Source: Blautia luti (GTDB taxonomy: Bacteria > Bacillota > Clostridia > Lachnospirales > Lachnospiraceae). From it: a stretch of DNA of 64,000 nt. Location of the stretch: positions 81,750-145,749 of the forward strand of contig NZ_JAAITI010000007.1 in the NCBI RefSeq assembly GCF_013304735.1, in the 5' to 3' direction. Positions 54,669-63,369 of the stretch are shown here, in pieces; the stretch's first letter is position 1; every line of letters begins with the position of its first letter. The notes below the pieces were generated by a model. The model made no database searches and was not told the DNA's origin. It saw only the letters and a list, made by a program, of their open reading frames with translations. The position numbers and the translations under genes are program-made.

Positions 54669-54697
54669 ATTATACCGTGCTTCTTTCTGGTTTGCAA
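54669..54697 (-). promoter_or_regulatory. Promoter of the TetR gene
   Basis: On the minus strand TTGCAA (54692-54697) and a perfect TATAAT (54669-54674) are 17 bases apart. Confidence 0.7.
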
Positions 54698-54808
54698 GAG
54701 GTGCTGAGAAAAAAACGCTAATCAAAAGGAGTGCAGTGTTTCAGAAAGAGACGCTGGAATTCCGGTAACCGGTAATCGCTGTTGCCGCGGTAAAAGAAAC
54801 TATATCGT

Positions 54809-54859
54809 AAAAGGGCATCAGAGCGAAGCATTCAAATGCTGCGTTCTGATACCCTTTTT
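54809..54859. terminator. Long terminator stem downstream of the transporter operon
   Basis: AAAGGGCATCAGA pairs with TCTGATACCCTTT around a long loop, with T-rich flanks on both strands. It could end the transporter-DtxR transcript on the minus strand. Confidence 0.55.
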
Positions 54860-55042
54860 GTTTCATATTGCACGGATGGATTGATTACAAAAAAAAGCAG
54901 GAATTAACACAACATGAACGACATATGATATCTGCAATAATCTTCCTGTGGAACGATCTGCACAACGCTCGACGACATGGCCCATGTATAGAGACGGCGA
55001 CTCGTATGAGCCACCGTCTTTATACATGATTACCGCTCAGGG

Positions 55043-55228
55043 TCATTCCAGTTCTTTGCAGACTTCTTCCAAAAACCTCATGCTGTAAGAAATCCTCTGC
55101 ATATCAAAACCGTAAAAGCGAAGGTCTTCGCCTTCCAATGCACTTTCATTGTACTGGCGCATATAGGAGATAAGTTCTGCCATCTCTTCCGTTCTATAAA
55201 TGGAAAATCCAATCGCTGCGGCTGCTTC
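55043..55228 (-). pseudogene. C-terminal fragment of an erythromycin-esterase-family gene
   Basis: A 61-codon minus-strand stretch reads AIGFSIYRTEEMAELISYMR, then EGEDLRFYGFDMQRISYS, ending at a stop at 55043. This is the family text of erythromycin-esterase-like (Ere) proteins, with FGFDMQ-type motif. A stop codon directly precedes it and no start or ribosome site exists, so it is a fragment left by a rearrangement. The full Ere proteins are about 400 residues. It sits between the TetR and transporter operons, and its fragmentary state suggests that the cargo was assembled by several insertions. Confidence 0.7.
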
Positions 55229-55428
55229 CTATGCTGTCCCCTCCTAAAGCCGCCGTGTCAGCGTGTAGTCGTCACTCCTTTGTCGAGGGTATAAGGAACG
55301 GCGGCCTTGATGTTACTCAAAACCGCCGCAGTCCTTGAAAATCCATTATGGGCGCACGAAGCTGCCTGCCCTGTAACGGTTTTTTTCTTTCCCCGTCTTG
55401 CGGGGCAGGATCGCTTGTCTTATTTGGT
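55229..55428. other. Intergenic scar between the esterase remnant and dtxR
   Basis: No gene is visible. It contains a CCCCG/CGGGG hairpin near 55394-55408 and short GC-rich strings. Together with the remnant at 55043 it looks like a join between two acquired pieces. Confidence 0.4.
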
Positions 55429-55800
55429 TTAGGTTTGTTCCTGTTCGGCTGCCTCTTTCAGCCGTGAAAAGCTCTCATCGCTGATGATGTGTTCAATCCG
55501 GCAGGCGTCAGTCTCCGCAGTCCTGGGGTCAACGCCTGCGGTGATAAGCTGCTCGGTAAAGAAGCAGTGTCGCTCGAAGATTTTTTCGGCAACCTCGCGG
55601 CCTACATCGGTCAGATGGAGAAAGTGATCTTCGTCCATAGTGAGAAAGCCGCCGTCCCGCAAGGTAGCCACTGCATGGCACACGCTGGGTTTTGACACCT
55701 CCATATGCCGGGCTACATCTACGGAGCGCACCATACCGAGTTTCTTTTGGAGAACAAGGATGGTTTCCAGGTAGTCCTCCCCGGACGCATGAAGTTTCAT
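55429..55800 (-). CDS. DtxR/MntR-family metal-dependent repressor with an iron-type site
   Basis: A 123-residue regulator of the DtxR/MntR family, without the SH3-like C-terminal domain. A winged helix covers about residues 1-65 (SVDVARHMEVSKPSVCHAVATL) and a dimerisation/metal domain follows. Predicted ligands are Asp9, Glu12, His78, Cys100, Glu103 and His104. Cys100 stands where MntR has Glu99 and where DtxR has Cys102, in the text ACRIEHIISDE, close to the DtxR ACRWEHVMSDE; this points to iron rather than manganese. A perfect AAAGGAGG site overlaps the end of the ABC gene, so it is the last gene of the transporter operon. Inferred role: Fe(II)-dependent repressor of the palindromes upstream of both cargo operons. 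Confidence 0.85.
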   Translation of the reverse strand: MKLHASGEDYLETILVLQKKLGMVRSVDVARHMEVSKPSVCHAVATLRDGGFLTMDEDHFLHLTDVGREVAEKIFERHCFFTEQLITAGVDPRTAETDACRIEHIISDESFSRLKEAAEQEQT

Positions 55801-55811
55801 CTGAACCTCCT

Positions 55812-57545
55812 TTACTGAGCCAGCTTCCAGCCGATGGCCTCCTGTCTGGCCGATACAAAATCGGCATACAGGCCCTTTTGCTGGATCAGCTCCGCATGAG
55901 TGCCGCGCTGGACGATATGAGCGTTGTCCAGTACAAGGATCTGATCGGCGTTGCGGACGGTTTTCAGCCGGTGGGCAATCATGATGATGGTCTTGTCATG
56001 GGTCAATGCCTCGATAGCTCGCTGCAATTCATCCTCATTCTCTGGGTCAACGCTGCTTGTTGCCTCGTCCAAAATGATGATAGGTGCGTCCTTCAGCATG
56101 GCGCGGGCGATAGAAATCCGCTGTTTCTCGCCTCCGGACAAAGTGCCGCCGCCCTCGCCAATCACGGTGTCATAGCCATCCGGTAGGGCAGAAATAAAGT
56201 CATGACAGCAAGCCTTTTTCGCCGCTTCAACCACCTGCTCATGGGTGGCGTCTGGGCAGCCAAACTTGATATTGTTCTCAATCGTATCTGCAAAGAGGTA
56301 TACGCTCTGGAACACCATCGAGATATTCTTCATCAGGCTGTCCAGCTTGAAATCCCGTATATCCGTACCGCCAATGGTAATCTTCCCAGCGTTCACATCC
56401 CAAAAACGGGCAATCAGGTTGCACATCGTTGTCTTACCTGCCCCGGAAGGGCCGACAATGGCCGTAGTTGTTTTTTCGGGAATGGTGAAGCTGACCTGAT
56501 CCAATATCTTGCGGTCAGCGTAGGAAAAATCCACCTTGTCAAACACGATCTCGCTGGACTTCGGCGTAATGTCAGCGCCTTTTTCGTCCATCGCCGGCGT
56601 GTCATCAATAGAGTTTGCCGTATCCATCGAGGCCGCCAGCATTTGCAGCAGAGAGGCCATATTCCCGGCGTTCTCCAAATCGTTGAACACCATGAAAGAA
56701 GCAATCACCAAAATCAGGCCGTAGGCCAGCGGCAAGGAGCCGTCCAGCCAGAACCAGACTGAGGCCAAAAGTAGCAGGGCGCTGAACACCCGAATAACGG
56801 CCTGTTTGATAGCGTCATAGGGAACGCTGGCCTTTGTCAATTTCAGGTTATCCCGGCAGCTCGCCTTAATTGCACTGCCGATAGACTGCGTGCTGTCCCG
56901 TTCCAGTCCAAATGCTTTGACAATCCCCATACCCTGAATGTACTCCAATACGGACTCCACAAGGGACTCCTGTGTGTGCTGGCGTACCCCGCTGAGCGCG
57001 GCAGATTTGCGAAGCGCCAGTTCCGCCGCCGCAAGGTAAATCAGGACACCGGCAGCGGCTACAAGCCCAATCCGCCAGTCGAATATCAGCAGGACGATGA
57101 CAAGGGCAACCGAGTTAAAAAATCCGCCCAGCACCGACACCAGGACACGGGCTGCCGAGTTCTCCACATCGCCCAAAGTCGTTGTGACAATGGCGGTAAT
57201 GTTCCCGATACTATTCTTGTTGAAGTATCCCATCGGGATATAGCGCAGCCGATCTCCGATGTGGATACGCTTTTCCGCTACCATGCAATAGCCGGTTTCT
57301 GTCTGCTCCATCGTGGAGAAATAGGTCGTAATGATACGCCCAAGAAGGGAAACGGCCATAATCCCCAGCGAAAGCCAGATAAACTTTCCGTTCCGGTCGT
57401 CAGATACCAGCGCGCCGATCACCACAAAGAGGGCGGCAAACTGCATGGCTGAAAACAGCCCGGACAGGAATGAAAATAACAGGGATTTTTTCAGAAGTCC
57501 CTTTTTACTGCCTGCAAAAGCAAAAATTTTTTTCAATGTTCCATA
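55812..57545 (-). CDS. ABC half-transporter, YbtP/YbtQ-like (second of pair)
   Basis: A 577-residue half-transporter: six-helix membrane domain (about 1-290) fused to an ATPase with Walker A GPSGAGKTTM, Q-loop, signature LSGGEKQRIS and Walker B IIILDEAT. Paired half-transporters of this exporter-fold class, such as YbtP/YbtQ and the Eqb proteins, import ferric siderophores in other bacteria. The frame starts upstream in another reading, but the ATG at 57545 has a GGGGG site. It follows its partner by 17 bases and precedes dtxR. Confidence 0.85.
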   Translation of the reverse strand, partial: YGTLKKIFAFAGSKKGLLKKSLLFSFLSGLFSAMQFAALFVVIGALVSDDRNGKFIWLSLGIMAVSLLGRIITTYFSTMEQTETGYCMVAEKRIHIGDRLRYIPMGYFNKNSIGNITAIVTTTLGDVENSAARVLVSVLGGFFNSVALVIVLLIFDWRIGLVAAAGVLIYLAAAELALRKSAALSGVRQHTQESLVESVLEYIQGMGIVKAFGLERDSTQSIGSAIKASCRDNLKLTKASVPYDAIKQAVIRVFSALLLLASVWFWLDGSLPLAYGLILVIASFMVFNDLENAGNMASLLQMLAASMDTANSIDDTPAMDEKGADITPKSSEIVFDKVDFSYADRKILDQVSFTIPEKTTTAIVGPSGAGKTTMCNLIARFWDVNAGKITIGGTDIRDFKLDSLMKNISMVFQSVYLFADTIENNIKFGCPDATHEQVVEAAKKACCHDFISALPDGYDTVIGEGGGTLSGGEKQRISIARAMLKDAPIIILDEATSSVDPENEDELQRAIEALTHDKTIIMIAHRLKTVRNADQILVLDNAHIVQRGTHAELIQQKGLYADFVSARQEAIGWKLAQ

Positions 57546-57562
57546 CATCTGACAACACCCCC

Positions 57563-59308
57563 TTACATCTGGTCTTTCGCACCGATATGCGCCTGCCACA
57601 TATCCCGGTAGAGAGGGCAGGTTTCCAGCAGCTTCTCATGCGTACCCTGTGCTTGGATGGTTCCATCCTTCACCACAACAATGTTGTCCGCGCCAACAAT
57701 GGTAGACAGCCGGTGTGCGATCACAATCAGGGTCTTGCCGACAGTCAAAGCGGAAATGGCTTTCTGTACCAGCGCCTCATTTTCGGGGTCGATGTAGGCT
57801 GTTGCCTCGTCCAAAATGACAACCGGCGCATTTTTCAGCATGGCGCGGGCGATGGCGATCCGCTGGCGCTCCCCGCCAGAAAGGTGGGAACCGGCGCTGC
57901 CGACAACCGTATCATAGCCATTGTCCAGCTTGCGGATAAAGGCGTCGCAGCCGCTTTGTTTGGCGGCCTGTTCCACCTCTGCGTCCGTAGCATCGGGCCT
58001 TCCCATGCGAATATTCTCCCGGATACTGCGGTTAAACAGGTAATTGTCCTGGGACACATAGGAAATCTGATCTGCAATTTCAGACAGCGGTATATCCTTC
58101 AGCTCATGGCCGCCGAGGGTAATGCTACCGGATGTAACATCCCAATACCCGGCAATCAGCTTCGCCACCGTAGACTTGCCGGAGCCGGACGGACCTACAA
58201 GGGCGGTCATGGTTCCGGGGTGGATGGTGAGATTCACATCATGCAAAACCTCTGTTGTCCCGTCATAGGAAAACGACACAGACCTAAGAGAAATGCCGGT
58301 ATCTTCCAGCTTGATCGGCGTTTCTTTATGGTTCAGTTCTTCGGCGTTCAGAAGCTGGCTGATTTCTTCCACATTTGTCCCCAGTACGGCCAAATCGTCC
58401 GTAAAGGTAAAGGCCGCAATAATCGGCCCGATCAGCCCCAGCGAGAAAATCACAATGGACAGGAAGGTGGAAAGCTCCAGACTGCCGGAGAGCCAGAACG
58501 CGAAGCCGCAGGGCAGCACGCAAATCAGCACTGAGGGCAGGATGGCGTTGTAGGCGCTCATGGTTTTCTGGTTTTCCCGCATCCAGTCCACATAGTAGTT
58601 GGCGTTATAATTCACCGAGTCAGAATATTTTTTGTAGGAACCGGCGGATTGGCTGAACGCTTTCACCACCTCAATGCCTCCGATATATTCCACGATGGCG
58701 TCTGCCATCTGCTTGCCCGCCTTGACTGCGCCCTCCCACTTGACGGGATAGTTTTTCATACCGGCGGACATAACCGCAAGGCCCACCACGAGAGTGACAA
58801 GGGACAAAAGCGCCATACGCCAGTCCAGAATAAGCAGGTACACGACAATCACAATGGGAACCAGCACATTTGCGGTCATTTCCGGGATCAGGTGTGCAAA
58901 GGTCGGCTCCATTCCCTCCACCCGGTCAACAATCGTCGTTTTATACTGTCCAGAGGGCGTATCCAAAATCGTTCCCATTGGCACACGGGCAAGTTTCTCG
59001 GTAATGTTCTCCCGCAGATCGCGCAGCGTGTAATAGGTTGCTGTGTGGGAAATCGTTGTAGAAAGACAGGAAAACAGCACCTTCCCAAAGTAGCCGCACA
59101 GTGCAATAATACCAGCGGTCACATAGCGGGAAAAATTCTGTTCCCCAGACAACATCATTGTGACAATATGCGCCACGCAGAAATAGGGCACCATCTGGCA
59201 GGCCACGCCTAATACCGCAAGAATAATACTGCCGATGAATTTTCCATGATAAGGTTTGCCCCATCCCCATAAGACGCCTATGGGTGACTCCTTCTTTTCT
59301 TCTTTCAC
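57563..59308 (-). CDS. ABC half-transporter, YbtP/YbtQ-like (first of pair)
   Basis: A 581-residue half-transporter with an N-terminal six-helix membrane domain and an ATPase having Walker A GPSGSGKSTV, signature LSGGERQRIA and Walker B VVILDEAT. It starts with GTG, sharing four bases (GTGA) with the end of the fused ECF ATPase, with a GGGGG site ten bases upstream. It should work as a heterodimer with the next protein. The nature of the cargo is unknown, but context (ECF module, DtxR, iron-box-like sites) fits an iron-chelate. Confidence 0.87.
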   Translation of the reverse strand: MKEEKKESPIGVLWGWGKPYHGKFIGSIILAVLGVACQMVPYFCVAHIVTMMLSGEQNFSRYVTAGIIALCGYFGKVLFSCLSTTISHTATYYTLRDLRENITEKLARVPMGTILDTPSGQYKTTIVDRVEGMEPTFAHLIPEMTANVLVPIVIVVYLLILDWRMALLSLVTLVVGLAVMSAGMKNYPVKWEGAVKAGKQMADAIVEYIGGIEVVKAFSQSAGSYKKYSDSVNYNANYYVDWMRENQKTMSAYNAILPSVLICVLPCGFAFWLSGSLELSTFLSIVIFSLGLIGPIIAAFTFTDDLAVLGTNVEEISQLLNAEELNHKETPIKLEDTGISLRSVSFSYDGTTEVLHDVNLTIHPGTMTALVGPSGSGKSTVAKLIAGYWDVTSGSITLGGHELKDIPLSEIADQISYVSQDNYLFNRSIRENIRMGRPDATDAEVEQAAKQSGCDAFIRKLDNGYDTVVGSAGSHLSGGERQRIAIARAMLKNAPVVILDEATAYIDPENEALVQKAISALTVGKTLIVIAHRLSTIVGADNIVVVKDGTIQAQGTHEKLLETCPLYRDMWQAHIGAKDQM

Positions 59309-60777
59309 TTTACAGATACCCCCTTTATGAAATAGTTTCTAATTTTTTCAAGTCCATCCGCATCCATTGGAAATTGGTCGATGATAGAACCATCTTCAAA
59401 ATGGACAATATCCGTACAACAGTCTAATATCAACTCAAGGTCATGAGTAATGACATACACGGTAATACCCGTGTTCCTGACTTGTCGCAGGACATTTGCA
59501 ACCTCTTTCATGTGCTTATAATCAAGGCCGCTGGTCGGTTCATCAAAAAATAAAATAGAGCGTTTAGACGCGATTGCTGAGGCAATCGCTACCCGCTGTT
59601 TCTGACCGCCGGAGAGGGACATAGGGTGTCTGTCTTTGAAATCTGTCAAATCTAACTCGGCAAGGATTTCCTCAGCCCACTCCTGATTTTCCTCCTCCAT
59701 ACTGATCAGGACTTCATCCAGCACAGTTTCCGTGAAAAGCTGGTGATTGACTTCCTGCATCACCATGTAGCAGGTATTTAGTCTGTCTTTAGGCCGATAA
59801 GTTCTGCCGTTCCAGATCACCTCACCGCAGCGCTTTTCAAGGCCGCAGAAACACCGGGAGAAGGTGGACTTTCCAGCTCCATTATTCCCGATGATCCCGA
59901 CAATACGATTTGCGGGGATTTTACTTTCCCGGATGTGCAGCGTTTCCGGTTCGTTTTTGTAGGCAAAGCAGAAATTGCGAAGTTCCATTTGCTGACCGGC
60001 CTGGGGCAATGCTTTCGGCGGCAACAAATCTTCAAGAATAAAGGTACGCAGCCCCAACTTGGCTCTCTGTTGCTCCGTCAGGCTCTCAAACTCCGCTGCG
60101 GAGTAATCTTTTTCCACCTTTCCGCCGGTAATATAGATAAAACGATCCGCAAGACCGCGCAGATAGTAGAGCCGATGCTCTGACACTATAATTGTTTTCC
60201 CCTGCGACTTCCAAAACGCAAGTATTGCTCTCAGATCCAGGATAGAGGAAGCATCCAGGTTGGATGACGGCTCATCCATAACCAGCACATCCGGCTCCAT
60301 GATGGATACCCCGGCACAGGCAATTTTTTGCTTTTCCCCGCCGGAGAGATGAAAGATATTGCGTCCCATCAATTTCTCCAGGCGGAAATCCCGGATGGTC
60401 TTATCTAATCGTTCCCGAATACTTTGCTCCGGCTGGCCGAGATTTTCACACCCGAATGTGATTTCGCTGGTTGTGTCCACATTGAAAAATTGTGAGCGGG
60501 GGTTTTGAAACACGCTGCCAACCGTTTTCGCGGTATCATAAAGGGGCTGTTCCGAAACCTTTGCCCCATTTACCCACACTTCTCCATTCATTTTTCCTTC
60601 ATAGTAATGGGGAATCAGACCGTTGATCAGCCTGGTAATTGTCGTTTTTCCACTGCCGCTTTCGCCGCAAAGTACGACGCATTGACCGTCCTCTACGGTC
60701 AGATTTATATCATGGACTCCACCAGCGTTCTCGTTTTCTTCTCCATAAGAGAAGGTCACATGGTCAATCCGTATCAT
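59305..60777 (-). CDS. Fused double ECF transporter ATPase (EcfA-A')
   Basis: A 490-residue protein with two ABC ATPase domains in one chain. First: Walker A GESGSGKTTI, signature LSGGEKQKIA, Walker B VLVMDEPSS. Second: GNNGAGKSTF, signature LSGGQKQRVA, ILFFDEPTS. ECF modules normally have two separate ATPases; fused ones are known. It powers the S and T proteins encoded just upstream. The frame is open 38 codons earlier inside the EcfT gene, but the ATG at 60777 has a GGAGGGGG site. Confidence 0.9.
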   Translation of the reverse strand: MIRIDHVTFSYGEENENAGGVHDINLTVEDGQCVVLCGESGSGKTTITRLINGLIPHYYEGKMNGEVWVNGAKVSEQPLYDTAKTVGSVFQNPRSQFFNVDTTSEITFGCENLGQPEQSIRERLDKTIRDFRLEKLMGRNIFHLSGGEKQKIACAGVSIMEPDVLVMDEPSSNLDASSILDLRAILAFWKSQGKTIIVSEHRLYYLRGLADRFIYITGGKVEKDYSAAEFESLTEQQRAKLGLRTFILEDLLPPKALPQAGQQMELRNFCFAYKNEPETLHIRESKIPANRIVGIIGNNGAGKSTFSRCFCGLEKRCGEVIWNGRTYRPKDRLNTCYMVMQEVNHQLFTETVLDEVLISMEEENQEWAEEILAELDLTDFKDRHPMSLSGGQKQRVAIASAIASKRSILFFDEPTSGLDYKHMKEVANVLRQVRNTGITVYVITHDLELILDCCTDIVHFEDGSIIDQFPMDADGLEKIRNYFIKGVSVK

Positions 60778-60794
60778 AGGTTCACCCCCTCCCG

Positions 60795-61535
60795 TCAAAA
60801 AGAAATCTGCTGCTGAAACAAAAACAAGGCAAAACAGATAACGCAAAACAGAATCGCAATCAAATCTTGAACATGGAAACCGATCTGGCACACGTTTGTA
60901 CGTTTAACGGGGGCTCCAAGCCCCCGTGTCAACGCAGCAGCAGAAAGTTCATCACCAATCTTCACAACGGACACCATCAAAGGAACAAGGCGATATTCCA
61001 ACATCAGGAAAGGATTTTTCCCGCCGAATCGTATGCCCCGCATTTTCATTGCATCCCGGATGGCCTGATATTCTTCGCTGATGGTTGGGAAAAAGCGAAA
61101 AATGACAGACATTGGAATCACGATTTTTTCCGTGATGTGCATACGCTCCATTGCGCCGATAAACTCACTGATCGAAGTGGATGAGATCAGATAGGCACCT
61201 GTCATAATGCCGGGCGCAAACCGCGTCATGATAGATGTCACTGCCAGCACGATGAACGAGAGTAATCCGCTCAAACTCGTAAGGGCAATCCGTTCCAGTA
61301 TAAAGCAAACCGCATATAGCACCAGATATTTTCCTGCTGTTTTGAAACGGCGTTCCGACAAAATCAGAGCAAAGGGGACAAGGCTTAGACACGGCTTGAC
61401 GATGTTCATAATTCCTTCGTTACTGGTACTGAACATCAGTGTTGTAATCGTCAGCAGCAGAATGAGCTTTGTCCGGGGATCAAGCAGGATTCCTTTTCTT
61501 TTTTCGGTTGTTGCTGAAAATGATAGCCCGTTCAT
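60795..61535 (-). CDS. ECF transporter T component (EcfT)
   Basis: A 246-residue transmembrane coupling protein with several helices and two basic coupling motifs, RDAMKMRG and SAAALTRG, which correspond to the Ala-Arg-Gly motifs that grip the ATPases in EcfT. The ATG at 61535 shares one base with the S-component stop (TGATG). The GTG three bases earlier is possible too. Confidence 0.88.
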   Translation of the reverse strand: MNGLSFSATTEKRKGILLDPRTKLILLLTITTLMFSTSNEGIMNIVKPCLSLVPFALILSERRFKTAGKYLVLYAVCFILERIALTSLSGLLSFIVLAVTSIMTRFAPGIMTGAYLISSTSISEFIGAMERMHITEKIVIPMSVIFRFFPTISEEYQAIRDAMKMRGIRFGGKNPFLMLEYRLVPLMVSVVKIGDELSAAALTRGLGAPVKRTNVCQIGFHVQDLIAILFCVICFALFLFQQQISF

Positions 61536-62119
61536 CACACAATGCCCGCTTTAGCAAAATGCTTTTTCAGAAGCGCCTTACCTAAAAGTCCGCCCAGGAT
61601 CGCAAAAATGAAGATTCCGGCGATTACCAGAATAATGCTCCACATAGGCATAACAGCCATTACCCTGTCAGCGTATTCCTCACCAAAGCTGGCCGCAAAA
61701 CTGGCCCAGGAATCCTCAACCATGAAATACATGGGGATATATGTACCAACCATCCAAAGGCTGAACACCGCATACCCGATCAGGCTCTTCTTGGCGCTTT
61801 TATAACCGCCGGATTTCAAGATCAGATCTCCCAGCAGCCCAAAAATCACGCCCATCGGTACGCCCCAAAATCCCATGCCAGTCAGCCCCATCAGCAGGCC
61901 GCTTAAAATTCCCATAATTGTAACCATGCCGAATTTTTTAACTCTGGTCAGGAACAGCATGAACGGGATGCCGGTAATCAAAGACCACAATGCTCCGAGG
62001 ATCGGCAAAAAGATAGGTACAAAGCCGACGGGAATGGCGACACAGCAGCCAATCACAAAGTAGAGAACGGTGAACAGGCCGAGGTTAATCAGGTCTTTTG
62101 CTTGTAACTTGTTACTCAT
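61535..62119 (-). CDS. ECF transporter substrate-binding S component, MptD-like
   Basis: A 194-residue S component with about six membrane helices. It resembles the group annotated as MptD family putative ECF S component, which in other Firmicutes accompanies YbtP/YbtQ-like transporters and methyltransferases. The substrate is not known. The ATG at 62119 has a GGAGG site eight bases away, so the longer frame (from 62134) is not used. It is the first gene of the operon. Confidence 0.84.
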   Translation of the reverse strand: MSNKLQAKDLINLGLFTVLYFVIGCCVAIPVGFVPIFLPILGALWSLITGIPFMLFLTRVKKFGMVTIMGILSGLLMGLTGMGFWGVPMGVIFGLLGDLILKSGGYKSAKKSLIGYAVFSLWMVGTYIPMYFMVEDSWASFAASFGEEYADRVMAVMPMWSIILVIAGIFIFAILGGLLGKALLKKHFAKAGIV

Positions 62120-62143
62120 AACGAATACCTCCATTCATTTGCT

Positions 62144-62161
62144 GGTTAGCGTTTTCTAACC
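62144..62161. promoter_or_regulatory. Iron-box-like palindrome upstream of the ECF operon
   Basis: GGTTAG-CGTTTT-CTAACC, a perfect 18-base inverted repeat 25 bases upstream of the EcfS start. It has the same half-sites and spacing as the two sites before the methyltransferase operon. Confidence 0.65.
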
Positions 62162-62179
62162 TCTCTATAAGATACCATA

Positions 62180-62195
62180 GTTAGCAGTAGCTCTC
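62180..62195. promoter_or_regulatory. Second, degenerate iron-box-like site
   Basis: GTTAG-CAGTAG-CTCTC: the left half-site is intact and the right half is altered. It lies 36 bases from the first, the same interval as in the methyltransferase operon. Confidence 0.45.
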
Positions 62196-62319
62196 TACAA
62201 CCAATCATCTTTTTAGCTCCAAACAGCAATGAGTTTTTTTATTGACTGACTTCGCTTACAATTCTATAATATGATTAAAATCAAGGGCAATAAGCCAGAC
62301 AAATCGACAGGAGTTAAAA

Positions 62320-63312
62320 ATGAAGATTGATGATATTATTAGAAAATGTATTGAAATTCCCGGCGTTTCAATAAAACGTAGCGAGTTCAACGCAGAACTA
62401 CTTATGAAAACTAAGGAAGGAAAAGGGTCTATGACATTTTTTCAACTTTTCCCCGGACTTACTATTGCGTATATTTTTATAAATTCTCCGACATGGGCAG
62501 CTCCAAATTTGGGTGAAGATAGTTTCATTAAAAAAGGGCCTTTGCTCCTAAACTATTGCGTGACTGGTCGTTGCGAGATTATCTTGAATAACGGAAACTT
62601 TGTATATGTGAAAGATGGAGATATTTCTCTCACGGAGTGTTTTGCCCAAAAGCAATATGTCTATCCTCGCCGTATCTATGAGGGAATGGAGCTTTTTGTT
62701 GATACTAATACACTGGCAACAGAGAGTACATGGATACAAAAAGAGTTTGGCATAGACATCCCTAAAATCATTGAACTTTTTTGCCCAAACGATAACACTT
62801 ATATCTCAGCAGTTACTCCTGAAGTTGAAGAAATATTGATTAAGCTCTGGGAACTTTTTGATATTGCGCCTCCGTTTTCGATTTCTCAAATGAAGATCTA
62901 TGTTCTGGCTCTATTTTCATTACTACAAAATCTTAACAATATCCCCCCATCGCAAGCCTGCACATTTTTTACTGAAACACAGGTAGATATAGCAAAACGT
63001 GTTGAAAAAATTATCACTTCCGATTTGCGGCAACATCATCCTGCATGGGAATTGGCAGCTCAGTTTTCTGTCAGCGAAACCAGCTTAAAAAACTATTTTC
63101 GTGGCGTTTTTGGTCAAAATATTTCCATCTATCTACGGGAAGTCCGAATGAAAAAAGCTGCAGAGTTACTGACTCTTACAAGATTGTCCGTTGCAGAAAT
63201 AGCAGAGTTGGTCGGCTATATGAATCAAAGCAAATTTGCATCAGTTTTCAAAAAACAATTCGGCCTATCGCCATTGGAATACCGGCGGTCAAAAAAACTG
63301 GAAAATATATAA
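62320..63312 (+). CDS. AraC-family transcription activator
   Basis: A 330-residue regulator. An N-terminal cupin-like sensing domain (about 1-200) is followed by the two-helix-turn-helix AraC DNA-binding domain: ELAAQFSVSETSLKNYFRGVFG and LSVAEIAELVGYMNQSKFASVFKKQFGLSPLEYRRSK. It is divergent from the ECF operon, across a 200-base intergenic region with the iron-box-like palindrome, an arrangement like YbtA or PchR controlling siderophore systems. A likely ligand is the imported chelate, but this is inferred. An AGGAG site precedes the ATG. Confidence 0.88.
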   Translation: MKIDDIIRKCIEIPGVSIKRSEFNAELLMKTKEGKGSMTFFQLFPGLTIAYIFINSPTWAAPNLGEDSFIKKGPLLLNYCVTGRCEIILNNGNFVYVKDGDISLTECFAQKQYVYPRRIYEGMELFVDTNTLATESTWIQKEFGIDIPKIIELFCPNDNTYISAVTPEVEEILIKLWELFDIAPPFSISQMKIYVLALFSLLQNLNNIPPSQACTFFTETQVDIAKRVEKIITSDLRQHHPAWELAAQFSVSETSLKNYFRGVFGQNISIYLREVRMKKAAELLTLTRLSVAEIAELVGYMNQSKFASVFKKQFGLSPLEYRRSKKLENI

Positions 63313-63316
63313 GATA

Positions 63317-63354
63317 AAGCCGGGATTGCTTGCTGGCTTGCAAAATCCCGGCTT
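63317..63354 (+). terminator. Terminator after the AraC gene
   Basis: AAGCCGGGATT pairs with AATCCCGGCTT, immediately past the AraC stop, though only a short T-tract follows. Confidence 0.6.
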
Positions 63355-63369
63355 CATCTATGCCCAAAA

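Noticed and set aside
62120..62319. Consensus sigma-A promoters for the divergent ECF and AraC genes
   Set aside because: TATAAT-like strings exist (for example near 62265 on the plus strand) but no well-spaced -35 partner was convincing; only the palindromes are reported.
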